Positions 12,501 through 23,029 of a stretch of DNA of 64,000 nt are shown here, one piece after another. The DNA is from Craterostigma plantagineum (taxonomy: Eukaryota; Streptophyta; Magnoliopsida; Lamiales; Linderniaceae): the NCBI GenBank assembly GCA_027422505.1, contig JAPQWV010000741.1, forward strand, positions 1 through 64,000. Reading direction: 5' to 3'. A program made the position numbers and the translations under genes. The notes beneath the pieces were generated by a model. It did no database searches, was not told where the DNA came from, and worked only from the letters and a program-made list of their open reading frames with translations. Every line of letters starts with the position of its first letter. Positions within the stretch are counted from its first letter, which is position 1.

Positions 12501-12686
12501 ATGATGGCATATACATGTAATTTTTTGCAACAGTCGAGGGCAAACCGATCGTTTTAGCACAAATGGGTCCTTGACTCTAAGCCAAACTCGGGATGGGTCT
12601 TTTAAACTGAAATTTAAAGTAGTAGTGCCTGAATTCAAATGAAAAATGCTTAATGGGGCTTGACACGAAATTTACTCTTAAAATAT

Positions 12687-12981
12687 TTGTTAATTAAGCA
12701 AAAATTAACTGATTACTAATATACTCAACTTCACTCCCTTGTTTTAAATTGAAGAAGTCTAACATCCTTTTTTTTAATTCTTTTAAAAACTAATTCCTTA
12801 ACTTAAATTACTAATAAGGACTAAGGTCTCTTGTCCCAAATGGGTCGCAAAAAAAGAAGACTACAGCTTTCACTATCTTTCCCTCTTTTTATCTGTTACA
12901 TACTCTCTCGCTCTACAAAGATTAATAATATTTTCTAATCTCTCCCCGGCAAAATATCTCTTCCTTACACTCTCCCTGCTA
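12687..12981 (+). other. Upstream region of the PI-PLC gene
   Basis: This AT-rich stretch between the MULE and the first ATG must hold the promoter and 5' UTR. A CT-rich leader (12865-12980, with several CTCTC blocks) precedes the start codon. No clear TATA box stands out. Confidence 0.4.
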
Positions 12982-15294
12982 ATGGTTCTTCGAGCCATGA
13001 ATATTTGCATAAAAAGCAGAGTATATTACATTTTTTTTAACCTAATATCACCGCTATTCTTGTCGACGACTTCAACTGCTTGCTCTAATGCGAATTGTCA
13101 GGTACCTTATTTCTGCTGATTCTTGCAATTTTGCATCGATTTACTAGGTGGGTTTGAGCAGATTTATTACAAGAACAAAGAAATCAATTTTCTTGCAGCT
13201 CCTTGAAACTTGCTCGGCTGCCACTGATTGTGGCTCAGGTCTTTACTGTGGGAGCTGTCCTTCACTAGCAAAGGCTCAACCTTTTTGCATAAGGGGTCAA
13301 GCCACAATACCCACTTCAATTGTAATACTTCGATTATGGTTTATTTATATAGTTGATCATATACATTCAAGATTAGTTTCTCGTTTAAGGATGGTTTGTT
13401 CTTGTTACAGATTAGTGGGCTACCCTTTAATAAGTACACTTGGCTGGTGACTCACAATGCGTTTTCGATCGTTGATGCGCCTTTGATGAGTGGTCCTCAA
13501 AGGGTTACTTTCTACAATCAAGAAGATACTGTCACTAATCAATTGAGGGTATGGTGAAATATTTCTTGGCCCTTTGTGTTCATACGGCTGCATAAGCTCT
13601 CTTTCTTTAGTCATGTGTAACAATCTTGATCTGGTAATAATTGATTTAATTTGAGCTCTCACTGTAGAATGGAGTGAGGGGACTAATGCTTGACATGTAC
13701 GATTTCGAGAACGATATCTGGCTTTGCCATTCGTTTCAGGGACAGTGCTACAACTTCACAGCCTTTGTAAGAAAAACAAAAATGTTTGTCTAGAAAACAA
13801 TAGCAGTCTTAACAGCAATAATTATGAAATTTTAGGGGCCCGCCATCAATACACTGAGAGAAGTCGAAGCATTCATGGCTCAAAATCCAACGGAGATAGT
13901 GACTATCATAATCGAAGATTACGTTCGCGCCCCAAAGGGATTAACGAGGCTGTTTACTGATGCTGGTTTGGACAAATATTGGTTCTCAGTTAAGGAAATG
14001 CCCAAGAAAGGCCAAGATTGGCCCACCGTGAACTCCATGGTTCAAAGTAATCGACGGCTTCTCGTTTTTACCTCCGATCCCTCGAAAGAGGCCTCAGAAG
14101 GAATCGCTTATCAGTGGAACTATATGCTTGAAAACGAGCGTAAGTAGTGATTTCTTTTATCATTATTAGATGAAGAACTTTGAATTTTTCGGAAACTTAA
14201 AAAAGTTTTATCTTTTTATGATTGTTCTTACAGCTGGAGACCCGGGCGTGCAACAGGGTTCGTGCCATAACCGTAAGGAATCGAAGGCTTTGGATTCTAA
14301 GAGCTCATCGCTGATTCTGATGAACTATTTCCCGACGATTCCTGTTCAGAGCGAGGCTTGCAAGGAGCATTCTGCTCTGCTCGCTGATATGGTGTCTACG
14401 TGCTATAAATCAGCTGGGAACAAAATGCCTAATTTTCTTGCGGTCAACTTCTACATGGTAATGGGAGTTTCCTCGTATTAGAATTGTTGCAAACATAAAT
14501 TTTTTCTTTGTTGTTCTTGCATTTTATTTTGTGACTTCTCAGAGAAGCGACGGCGGAGGAGTTTTCGACGGTCTGGATCAGATGAACGGAAGGACATTGT
14601 GCGGATGCAATACCGTCGCAGCTTGCAAGGTAATGAGTTTCTTTTCTTGCCTTTGGAAATAGGTAAGTGATACAATATCTTTTAGATGAAGTGGACGTTA
14701 AATATTATTGGGTTCAAATCCGCAAAACCTACGAAAGAAAAACCAAACTAGACGTGTTGGAAATAAATATATAGAAATAAAAATGATACACTCCTTTAAC
14801 ATCTTAGACTTTTAGGCTGTGTTTGGTTTGCGGATTAGTAGGGAAACGAAAACAAAATGAAAAAGAAAACCAGTTTCTATGTTCTGTTGATTGAAGAAAT
14901 AGACGAGGGAAAGGAAAAAAGAAAGAAAATCTAGTTGGGGTTTATATTTAAAGCTTAGGAAAACTATTTTCTTCGCAAAATAGTGGGAAAAACGCAAGTA
15001 AAAACTTATTAGAACCCCATTCCCTTAATTTTCTTCAAACCAAACACATACTGTTAAGTGAAAGTTGTTATTTAACGCTTATTAAAAGCTTTATTTCTGT
15101 TACAGGCGGGAGAGCCTTTCGGTAGGTGCAAGAAGATGTCTGCTCCAATTTCGGCTTCCCCCGTCGAAAGCAGCAATTCCGGAAGCTTCTCGGGATCCGT
15201 TCAGTTGACCGGAGATTCTCCGTCGTCGGTCGGCATCCACGGATTATTTTTTGCAGTAATGATACTTCTGCCTTCTTATTTGTTTATGTTGTAA
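12982..15294 (+). CDS. PI-PLC X domain-containing protein (GPI-anchored type)
   Basis: Eight exons splice in frame at GT-AG sites: 12982-13101, 13199-13321, 13411-13548, 13668-13766, 13836-14139, 14234-14457, 14543-14629 and 15106-15294. They give 427 residues. An N-terminal signal peptide (about residues 1-32) is followed by a cysteine-rich stretch (TCSAATDCGSGLYCGSC). The PI-PLC X domain then has the two expected histidines in THNAF (His96) and LCHSF (His148) and the metal-site region RGLMLDMYDF. A Ser-rich tail and hydrophobic C-terminus (ending LLPSYLFML) fit a GPI-anchor signal. It belongs to the plant family typified by Arabidopsis At5g67130. These proteins are secretory or cell-surface, and their catalytic activity is poorly defined. 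Length and domain order are normal and I see no lesion. Confidence 0.92.
14815..15053. mobile_element. MITE in intron 7 of the PI-PLC gene (Tourist/PIF-like)
   Basis: The intron contains inverted ends: GTGTTTGGTTTG at the left and CAAACCAAACAC at the right. TTA sits on both sides (14812-14814 and 15054-15056), matching the 3-bp PIF/Harbinger target. The element is about 239 bp and has no coding capacity; the minus frame at 14812-14997 is a by-product. The family call is tentative because a 3-bp TSD can arise by chance. Confidence 0.55.
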
Positions 15295-16343
15295 TGAGGT
15301 TTTCGATTTTTATACTACATTTTTGGACCGAGGTTGAGGTTTGTCGTAGTTACGTAGACATATATTGAGTTGAAACTAAGTAAGGCCGTCGACAAAGTAT
15401 ATATATGTGAAGAGTTTGAAGCGAATCGAAGGAAGAAGCCGTTCATGAAAATATTTAAAAAATAATCATATTTTGTAAAGTCATTTTCCTAATATATACA
15501 CCATAAATTACATGGAAAATAAATACGTATAAATTTAATATGAAGAAAAAGATTACTATCAATCAATTGCTAATTTATCAAAAACCGGAATAAATACTAG
15601 TATTAGAAGGCTTTGCAATCTTTTTTGTATGTGATTTTTTACATTACGTAATATATATATTTTTTCTATATTTCTTTGTAAATAAAATTTATTTATTTAT
15701 GGTTGAAAATCTGTATATGTTTATATCGAAATGAGTTTATTTGTTTAGTTAAAAGTAAGAAATAAATATTTTAAAAGGAAATAGGAGTTTATTAGTCCAA
15801 TATAAAAATAATTTCTAAATAACATAATATTCCTCTCACATTATTGAAAAATTAAAAATATATAAGTTAATATTATGGAAAGTGGAGATTTGTTAAACAT
15901 AAGTTTTTCTTCAGCTTATACAAGAACATGTATACAAAGTAATAAAATTATAATTTGTATATTTAGTTAATAGGCATTCAAACAGGTACGTAGAAGTTAG
16001 AGCTAGGAACTTGATTAATGTGTTAATCAAGGACGTTCAAATGGAAAAAGTCCTCAAAAATTTTATTTAATTTGTATTTGGTCACAAGTATGGTTTTTTA
16101 AGCTGCATTTAATTGTGTGATGATTAATAGGGGGTTTAAATAGAATCTAGGGGGTCTGTAAAGCATTATCCAGTGAGACTTTGTACCTTTGCGAAATACG
16201 AGAAAGTCTTATTTCAATGGGGTAAGTAAGAAGAGAATCAGGTCTAATTTATCTTGTTAAAAAAGATAAAAGTAATATTAATTGCTATGAATTTTCTAAT
16301 AAAAAGTAAAATTTGGAATTAGTTTTGGTAACTTTAAGGCCCA
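15295..16343. other. 3' flank of PI-PLC gene and AT-rich intergenic DNA
   Basis: The first few hundred bases should include the 3' UTR and poly(A) signals of the PI-PLC gene, for example AATAAAATTT near 15680. The rest is AT-rich with no gene or boundary that I can support. Confidence 0.4.
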
Positions 16344-16351
16344 TATACAAC

Positions 16352-16833
16352 TAGGGGTGGTAAACTGGTCGCTGGGTCACGTTCGGGTTCAACACTGACC
16401 TGACCTGTTTACTTAAACAGGTTGAAAAATCAAACCCAAACCCAACCTACTTTAACCCTAACCCAACCCGCCAACTCGCCAACCCGTTTAAAATTAAAAA
16501 AGAAAAAAGAAAAAACAAAATTGACTATAAATCCAAATTAAACAAAAAAAAGAACTAATGCAATTTTTTCTAAAAACATCATGTGTGAGCGTGAGAGTGG
16601 ATAGTGAATTGAGGTTAATCCTTTTATTTTATTTATATTAATAATAATTTAATAATATATATTATTCGGTTAAAGGGGTTGATTTTGAGTTGAAAATTCG
16701 AACCCTAACCTAACCCAATTAATAATTGGGTTCGGTTTGAGTTTATCCATTTACGTAAAGAGGTCAAAATGCTAACCCGAACCTGCTATTTTCGTGTCGG
16801 ATTGGTGGGTCGGGTCGATTTTTAACATCCCTA
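16352..16833. mobile_element. hAT-type MITE, 482 bp, TSD TATACAAC
   Basis: A perfect 8-bp repeat, TATACAAC, flanks the element (16344-16351 and 16834-16841). The termini are inverted: TAGGGGTGGTAAA at the left and TTTAACATCCCTA at the right. Eight-base TSDs and TAGGG-type ends are standard for hAT elements. The interior has GGGTTCGGTTTGAGTTT-like blocks near both ends and no ORF. Confidence 0.85.
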
Positions 16834-16841
16834 TATACAAC

Positions 16842-17430
16842 CACTAACATTTTCCAATGTTTTATATTTTATTTTATTTCTAGTTTAAAATGTGAATCAA
16901 GTTATATATACAAATAAATTTTAGGTCCCTTTCCAAAGTTGGGTCCAAAGCAACCGCCTCACTGGTCTCATATAAGCTACGGGCCTAAATTTGTTATCGA
17001 TTATAAAGTGGATCTCTTAAGAGTATGAGTTTGTGATTGGAGATCCCCACAGGCCACAGTCAATATATATTATAGTATCTCTACATGTTAGTAATGAATT
17101 AGTTTTAAGATAACTATGTTATCAAAGATGTTATCTAAAGGAGGACAATTTGATCGAATAAATATTTTTGCAAACTACGACTACTTCAACATAAAAAATT
17201 GTCAAAGGCTACACGTTAGAAAAACCGTAACATATGTTGCCAAATAAAGTGGGCCGATAAATGGGCTAATAGACCCGTACCAAAAGTACCGCATCTACGT
17301 CACTGTTATAGGAAAATTTGTACTACAAACGTTGTTTGATGTCTCATCTGATGCGAGGAGAGGGACGTACACGAATTTCTGGTGTATTTGGCGAAGTTGA
17401 CAGCAGATTCAAAGTACAAGAAATGCATCA
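16842..17430. other. Intergenic DNA between two MITEs
   Basis: I see no gene, repeat array or element boundary here. Confidence 0.4.
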
Positions 17431-17439
17431 TTGTAATAA

Positions 17440-17956
17440 GGACTATATATTTTTAGTCCCGATGTTTGAGGCATGGGCATTTCCGGTACCCATGTTTTGA
17501 GGTGTCACTTTTAGTTCCTAATGTTATGGATTTTGGACTGTTTTGGTCCATCGACTAATTTAATCGCTAATTTAGACAAAATTCAACATGTGAGATCATA
17601 ATTTTCTCTTTACTCAAGTTGAAACCTCATAACCCATCTTCTTCTTCGACTTAAACGCACATGAACATCATTATACATCAAATTTACGGAATGATTGACA
17701 ACATTGAAAATGAGTTCAATGTGATGATGCCCACGTGCGTTTTAGTTGAAGAAGATAATGAGTCATGACGTATTAAGTCAAGTTAGAGGAGATCGTGTGC
17801 TCTCATGCGTTAAATTCGTCTAAATTAGTGATTACGTTAATATAAAGAGCAAAACGGCCCAAAATCGGTAAGATTGATGATTAAAAGTGGCATCTCAGAA
17901 CATGGGGGCCGAAAACGCCTATGTCCCAAACATCGGGACGAAAAATATCGTTCTCC
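17440..17956. mobile_element. MULE-type MITE, 517 bp, TSD TTGTAATAA
   Basis: TTGTAATAA occurs on both sides (17431-17439 and 17957-17965), a 9-bp Mutator-type duplication. The two ends are long inverted repeats of roughly 130-150 bp. The left reads GTCCCGATGTTTGAGGCATG and CCCATGTTTTGAGGTGTCAC. The reverse complement of the right reads GTCCCGATGTTTGGGACATA and CCCATGTTCTGAGATGCCAC. Overlapping frames (17318-17500, 17837-18109, 17874-18170) are not genes. Confidence 0.82.
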
Positions 17957-17990
17957 TTGTAATAACACATATTCATTCATACGCGTGCAT

Positions 17991-18180
17991 AGATGTGTCA
18001 AAACGGGCCGGCGGGGCGGGGCAGCCCGTAGCCCGCCAAAGTCCACCACTAGCGGGGCGGACGCGGGCAAGCCCACCATGCAGGCAGAGTACCGCTCATT
18101 TAAAAACAATAAAAATAGGAAAAATCTAATAAAAAAAGGAAAGAATAAAAAAACAAAGAATTCAAGTTGACAAATATATC
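17991..18180. mobile_element. GC-rich transposon fragment (hAT MITE-like)
   Basis: GTGTCAAAACGGGCC followed by GGCGGGGCGGGGCAGCCCG resembles the start of hAT MITEs common in plants. The GC content jumps sharply against AT-rich surroundings. Only one end is visible; the other is cut off before the copia element at 18239. Confidence 0.35.
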
Positions 18181-18238
18181 TAATTTAATCAACTTCTTTA
18201 ATATTAATTTGTTTATGTTATTAAAGTACAATCATAGC

Positions 18239-18928
18239 TTATTGAAGCAACCTCGTATTCATGGAAGAAAAACCATGCAGAAGGATAAAAAGCAGACCGA
18301 TAGGAGCGGACTGATAATATGAAGAACGCGCGTGACATGAAGAAAGCGTGTTTTCAAGAAGGTGGATTTTCAAGTTATAGAGCCGCTGGTGTGAATGACG
18401 ATTCCAACCCTTTTAAAGAAAGGAGCGTTTAAACAGTTTTTGGCCCCTTTTTGCTGTATATAAAAAGAAGTGCGTCATTCTGTTTTAGTTAATTAACCTT
18501 CTTTTCTCAGTTGCTCTCTCTGTAAAATTTTGTATCAAGTTCTTCAATGGAAATCATATTTCCCGTGGATGTAGAATTGAAATCAATTCGAACCACGTAA
18601 ATCGTGTGACGTGAAAATTCGTGTTTTAGTTTTCTTATGGTATTAGAGCAAGCTTCCGCTCACCGTCACCTGATTCATATGTCCACGTGTTAGGGCAGTC
18701 ATGCCACACGTGTGGGAGCGTGTTGAGATTCTAAGTGGGTTTCGTCCCACATCGGATAATTCAAGCTCTTGAAGCTAGTATATATAAGAGGCTTTCTCCA
18801 CCTATCACCAATTGGTTTTAGGAAGGACTCCTCGATTTCTAATATGGTATCAGAGCGGATGGCTTTCCAAGCTGCGGCGATTCATCGATTTATGCGATTT
18901 CAAGTTTGCGATCCGATCTGTCAAACTA
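18239..18928 (+). repeat. Left composite LTR plus PBS and leader
   Basis: Segment A (18239-18637) ends just before TGGTATTAGAGCA, a near-perfect initiator-Met PBS. After about 80 bp, segment B (18721-18844) follows. It starts TGTTGAGATTCTAAG, carries GTCCCACATCGG and TATATAAGAGG, and is followed by a perfect PBS, TGGTATCAGAGC (18845-18856), and then gag. Segment B looks like the short LTRs of TRIM or small-LTR copia elements. The whole order recurs at 25222-25898. Confidence 0.75.
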
Positions 18929-18937
18929 GTGTTTGCG

Positions 18938-19998
18938 ATGGCTGAGACTGAATCACCGAGCTCGTCGCAGTTTGTACCACCAAGTTCTTCAATCAATGTG
19001 AATACTTTGAGTTCTTCAGCTGCTCAGGTCAATGACCCTTATTTCTTGGCAAACAATCATAATTCTGGACATCTTGTTCACGATCCTCTCAACGGTGATA
19101 ATTACGCCACTTGGAGTTGAGCGATGATGATTGCCCTGACCGTGAGAAACAAGGAAGGCTTTGTGAACGGCGATCTTCAGCCACCTGTGGTTAATCCAAA
19201 TGATGAAAATGCCACAAAGAATCAAGTGGCGAGCTGGAACAGAAATAACAATGTCGTCATATCCTGGTTAATCAATCCTGTCATGAAAGATATCTCTGCA
19301 AGCATCCTTTACACTGCCTCGACTAAGGAAATCTGGTTGGATCTTCAAGAAAGATTCGGCCAGACAAATAAACCAAGGATTTTTCAACTCAAGCCAGAGT
19401 TAATCAACCTGGCGCAGGGAGCAAACAATATCTCAGTTTATTTTACCAAGCTGAAGAGTCTCTGGATGAATTGAGCAATTACAGGCCACCTATTGAATGT
19501 GTCTGTGGAGGAGTCAATGAGATGAAGGAGCACCTAAATGAGGAGTATGTTTTAGCTTTTCTGATGGGTTTGAACGAATCCTACTCGTAAGTCAGCGGAC
19601 AAATACTATTAATGGACCCTCTTCCAACAATTAACAAGGTGTTTTCCTTGTGGTACAAGACGAAAAGCAGAGCTCCATGGCTTCCGGGGCAATTAAAGCG
19701 AATGAAGATCAGCTCTATGGCCCTGCTGCCAACCAAGACTGACCAAGAACTAGCCAAAAAGGGGCCAGCTTATCAGAGGGGGGACAATGGAAAACCCCAT
19801 ATTACTCACTGCAACAAGCGAGGTCATACAATTGAGACTTGTTACCAGTTGCATGGATTCCCACCTGGTTACAAGCAAGGTGCAAGATTTAAGGGGACTA
19901 GAGTCAACCGAGCAATGGTGGATTCCAACATCAGAGGATTACCGCTCCATCATCAGGTTAATAAGGGACAAACAGGAGATTCTTTGGTACAGGTGTAG
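18938..19998 (+). pseudogene. Copia gag remnant
   Basis: Reading starts with ATGGCTGAG shortly after the PBS. The N-terminal HDPLNGDNYATWS block is followed at once by a stop (TGG AGT TGA, near 19120) and resumes at 19124 with the usual gag helical region (ASWNRNNNVVISWLIN, KEIWLDLQERFGQ). A zinc knuckle, HCNKRGHTIETCYQLHGFPP, lies near 19806-19865. Several frame breaks separate these blocks. The domain order and motifs are those of a plant Ty1/copia gag. Confidence 0.8.
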
Positions 19999-21110
19999 AT
20001 GACACCTTTCCAGCTGCAAAGTTTGAAGGCCCTCATCAACCAGTCTGTGAGCAATCTGCCACCAGTTCAATCAGAGACTTGGCAGCAAGCTGAAAAGAAC
20101 GCAGGTATCTGTTTATCTCATAATCTGCCTAAGTGCACTGATAATAGAAACTTGTTAGTAGATTCTGGTGCTACTTGCCATGTCTGTGGGAATGAGACTC
20201 TCTTGTTAAATGTGCATGACATAGAAGCCTCAAGTGTCATTTTGCTAGATAGATAAATGGTTAAAGAAGTAGAGCAGGGACTGTGGTCATAAATAGTTTC
20301 ATAACTTTGAGGGAGGTGCTCTTGGTGCCTTAATTCCATATTAATCTCATATCAGTGAGTTGTCTAGCCAATCAGAAGGGCTTTCAATTTTCCTTTGGAC
20401 CTAATGGCTTTGTGGTGCAGGATCATTTGCAGCAAATGATTGGGAAGAGTGAACAAATGGCAGGTTTATACATGTTAAAGAGTGATCCTGTGAACAAACT
20501 GCCACCTGAGAATAGTTTCTTCTTTCTGAATAAATTGTCCACTGTTTTATGGCTTAATATGATGGGTCATCCATCAAACAAGGTGTTAGAACTGCTTGGT
20601 AGCTCTATGAGACGTTTTTAGTTCGGACAAATCCTTTTGTAAAATCCGTCCTTTAGCAAAACAGAAAAAGAAACCATTTCCAAGTGATACAAAATCAGTG
20701 TGTTCTGCTTTTGACTTAATTCTTAGTAATGTCTGGGGCCCTTTTCACATACCATCCCACATAGGTCATCAGTACTTCATCACAATAGTTGATGACTTCT
20801 CAAGATTCACCTGGGTATTTACGATAAAGCACAAGTCAGATTTAGTCCAATTCTGTCCTACTTTCTAGCACTGGTAGAGACACAATGTAGGTGCAAAATA
20901 AAAACCATTTGAACTGACAACGCAAAAGAGTTTAACCTTATGGATCTTTTCAGAAGTAAATGGATTATCCATCACTTGTCTTGTGTGCAGACACCAAAGC
21001 AAAGGAAGCACCAACATCTGTTAAATGTGGCAAGATCATTACTATTGCAAGCAGGTTTGCCAATAAGATATTGGTCGAGTGTGTACTAACAACAACTTTT
21101 CTCATAAATA
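19999..21110 (+). pseudogene. Copia protease and integrase N-part remnant
   Basis: The protease motif LLVDSGATCHVCGN lies near 20150-20190. A GAG-pre-integrase-like block (LWLNMMGHPSNKVLELL) is near 20545. The integrase core follows near 20700-20850 (SNVWGPFHIPS, ITIVDDFSRFTWVF). Stops and frameshifts occur throughout. The segment is cut at 21110 by the solo LTR insertion. Confidence 0.8.
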
Positions 21111-21115
21111 GGACA

Positions 21116-22987
21116 TGATCGCACGCGTGTACTTCAATATATTAAATAAATGTTCGTGCAAGTACGTCAAGTAATAATTAAAATGAATATATTATAACCA
21201 GCACCACGCGCGATAGGCAGTGTACCTATCGTTCGTAGAATAGCTATAGCGAATATCCGAGTATCGAACACGAGGAGTAAATTGACTACTAGTAATAACC
21301 TATCATTACAATATTTAGCCTAAATAAATATTTTTAATTGTATTTTGATCTATAAAATAAATTCTAACAACTCAACTTAGCAAAACCAATAGCATTAAAC
21401 ACAACTGAATTATTTAAAAATAACCTTTTAGATAAAACAAATGTGCTTGGGATTTCGAATCCCGCTAGGTATCATTGATGAGGCCGTAAATTATCGTTAA
21501 CACAAATATAATGACTAAGTCGTGTAATTCCTACTCACGCCCGAATTTGCTGTCGCCCTAGACGGTTGTGAGAATATATATAATTTACCTAAGCGAGGAT
21601 CGATTATTTGCTGTCGCCCTATAATCAAACTCCTATCATTTTATGAAATGCCTAACTGTTTTTTCTAGCTGTCGCCCTAAAACGATTTTACCATGAAATC
21701 ACATCAACAAATAGACATATTAATTTGAAAAACAATATCATAAATGATAAATAGCCAATATCGAGTGTTCACGAATAATTTACGTCCAAGAACTCTACCT
21801 AACGTTCATCTCATCCCAAGCACACAATAAACTTAGCTACTCATACGAATTATTAACGCAACGAGAAGCATAAATGACAAAGAGAAATAAAACATATTTC
21901 TCCCTGATATTTGGCTCCGTCAACGTCGCGTCCCCTCCAAGTTTCCCGATCCCGCTTCGGTTCTATCTCACGTCACGTCTCAGCCGGTCCTCGTAACGCT
22001 GCCCTCGTAACGCGCCCTCCTACGGATGTGTGATATGCGAGCGTCAGTTACTCGCTGCGCTATCGCGTGCGTCGTTTGGGTTATTTCGTCGTACGGTTGG
22101 TGAGCAACCGAGGAAGCTACAGCAGTACAGTTTAGTACTTCAGCTATGCGCTGCCCTACCTTGATCTTTGCTGCCGTGTGGTCAACGTATGAGGAAGAGG
22201 GCAGATGTGTGCTTTGGTTCCTTGTTGCAGCTGCGAGCTTTCCCTTTTAATTTGGCCGTGAGATAATTGGGCTTGGAGAGGTGTGTGCTGTGTTGACTGA
22301 GGGTACGACTTCCTTGGTGAGATGCCTCCTTGAGGTGGGTGCCTGTAAGGTACGGCACGTCAGGTGAATTCCTCGGCTAGCACCCTTTATAGGTGATGAA
22401 GATTGAACAAAAATAAACATAGATCCGTAAGATCATCAACTCCTCTTCTTCCTCGAATTCTGCTCCACGTTTTCTGCTCATGTGTTTCTTCCTTTTTTTT
22501 GCCTTTTTTGTCTGTGGGTGTAACGTGTGTGTGAGTGTGTTTGTGTAGAAAAATGATCGATCCTCTCTGCCCCAACAAACATCTAGCGACATATATTTGA
22601 GTGGGTTGAGGTTTTGGGCTTGGATTTTAATTGGGCTTAGAAAGAATTTTCGTCTTCTTTTTGGGCTTTGCCTCATGGCCTGTTTCGGCGAGCAAAGTAG
22701 CAGTGGGTTCGAAAAATCATATCTTCTGATCTGTAACTCGGAATGAAAATTCCTTTGGTCACAATCAAAATCAACGAGTCTTCTATCATCTGTTTAAATT
22801 TCAGCTCAATTGGACATTGTTTTACCCCTATTCTGCAATAAAAACTAAACCGCCGCAAAACTTCCGTAAAAAACGTTTATATTGCAATTAACTCACATTT
22901 AAGTGCTAGGATATTCAAAACGGCTTCATTAATGAACGCAAACGACTTGAAATTAACAAATATAAACGTAGTAAATTACGTTTATCA
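21116..22987 (-). mobile_element. Solo LTR, 1,872 bp, TSD GGACA
   Basis: The segment runs from TGATCGCACGCGTG to TTACGTTTATCA and is flanked by GGACA (21111-21115 and 22988-22992). Removing it joins the integrase reading smoothly. On the minus strand a TATA-like CTATAAAGGG appears near 22388, so I infer minus orientation (start TGATAAACGTAA). The family is unknown to me. It contains four GCTGTCGCCCT blocks (21551-21680), whose role is unclear. Confidence 0.82.
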
Positions 22988-23029
22988 GGACACCATCAGT
23001 AAAGCTAGGAGGCAAAAGTCCATTTGAAT

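Larger units (their letters stand above)
5369..12677. mobile_element. Large non-autonomous MULE-like element, TSD TTAAAATAT
   Basis: A perfect 9-bp direct repeat, TTAAAATAT, flanks the segment (5360-5368 and 12678-12686); 9 bp is the Mutator TSD length. The ends are diverged inverted repeats. The left end contains ATTCAGGCCC, AAATTTCGGTTTCAAG and GACCCAATATC in order. The reverse complement of the right end contains ATTCAGGCAC, AAATTTCAGTTTAAAA and GACCCATCCC in the same order and spacing. The interior has about 480-bp tandem repeats and no transposase. A 2.87-kb solo LTR is nested at 7743-10609. Removing that LTR leaves about 4.4 kb. Confidence 0.7.

Noticed and set aside
17837..18170. Overlapping 80-98-codon frames
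   Set aside because: They lie in the MULE MITE and a GC-rich MITE fragment and follow the inverted repeat, not a gene.
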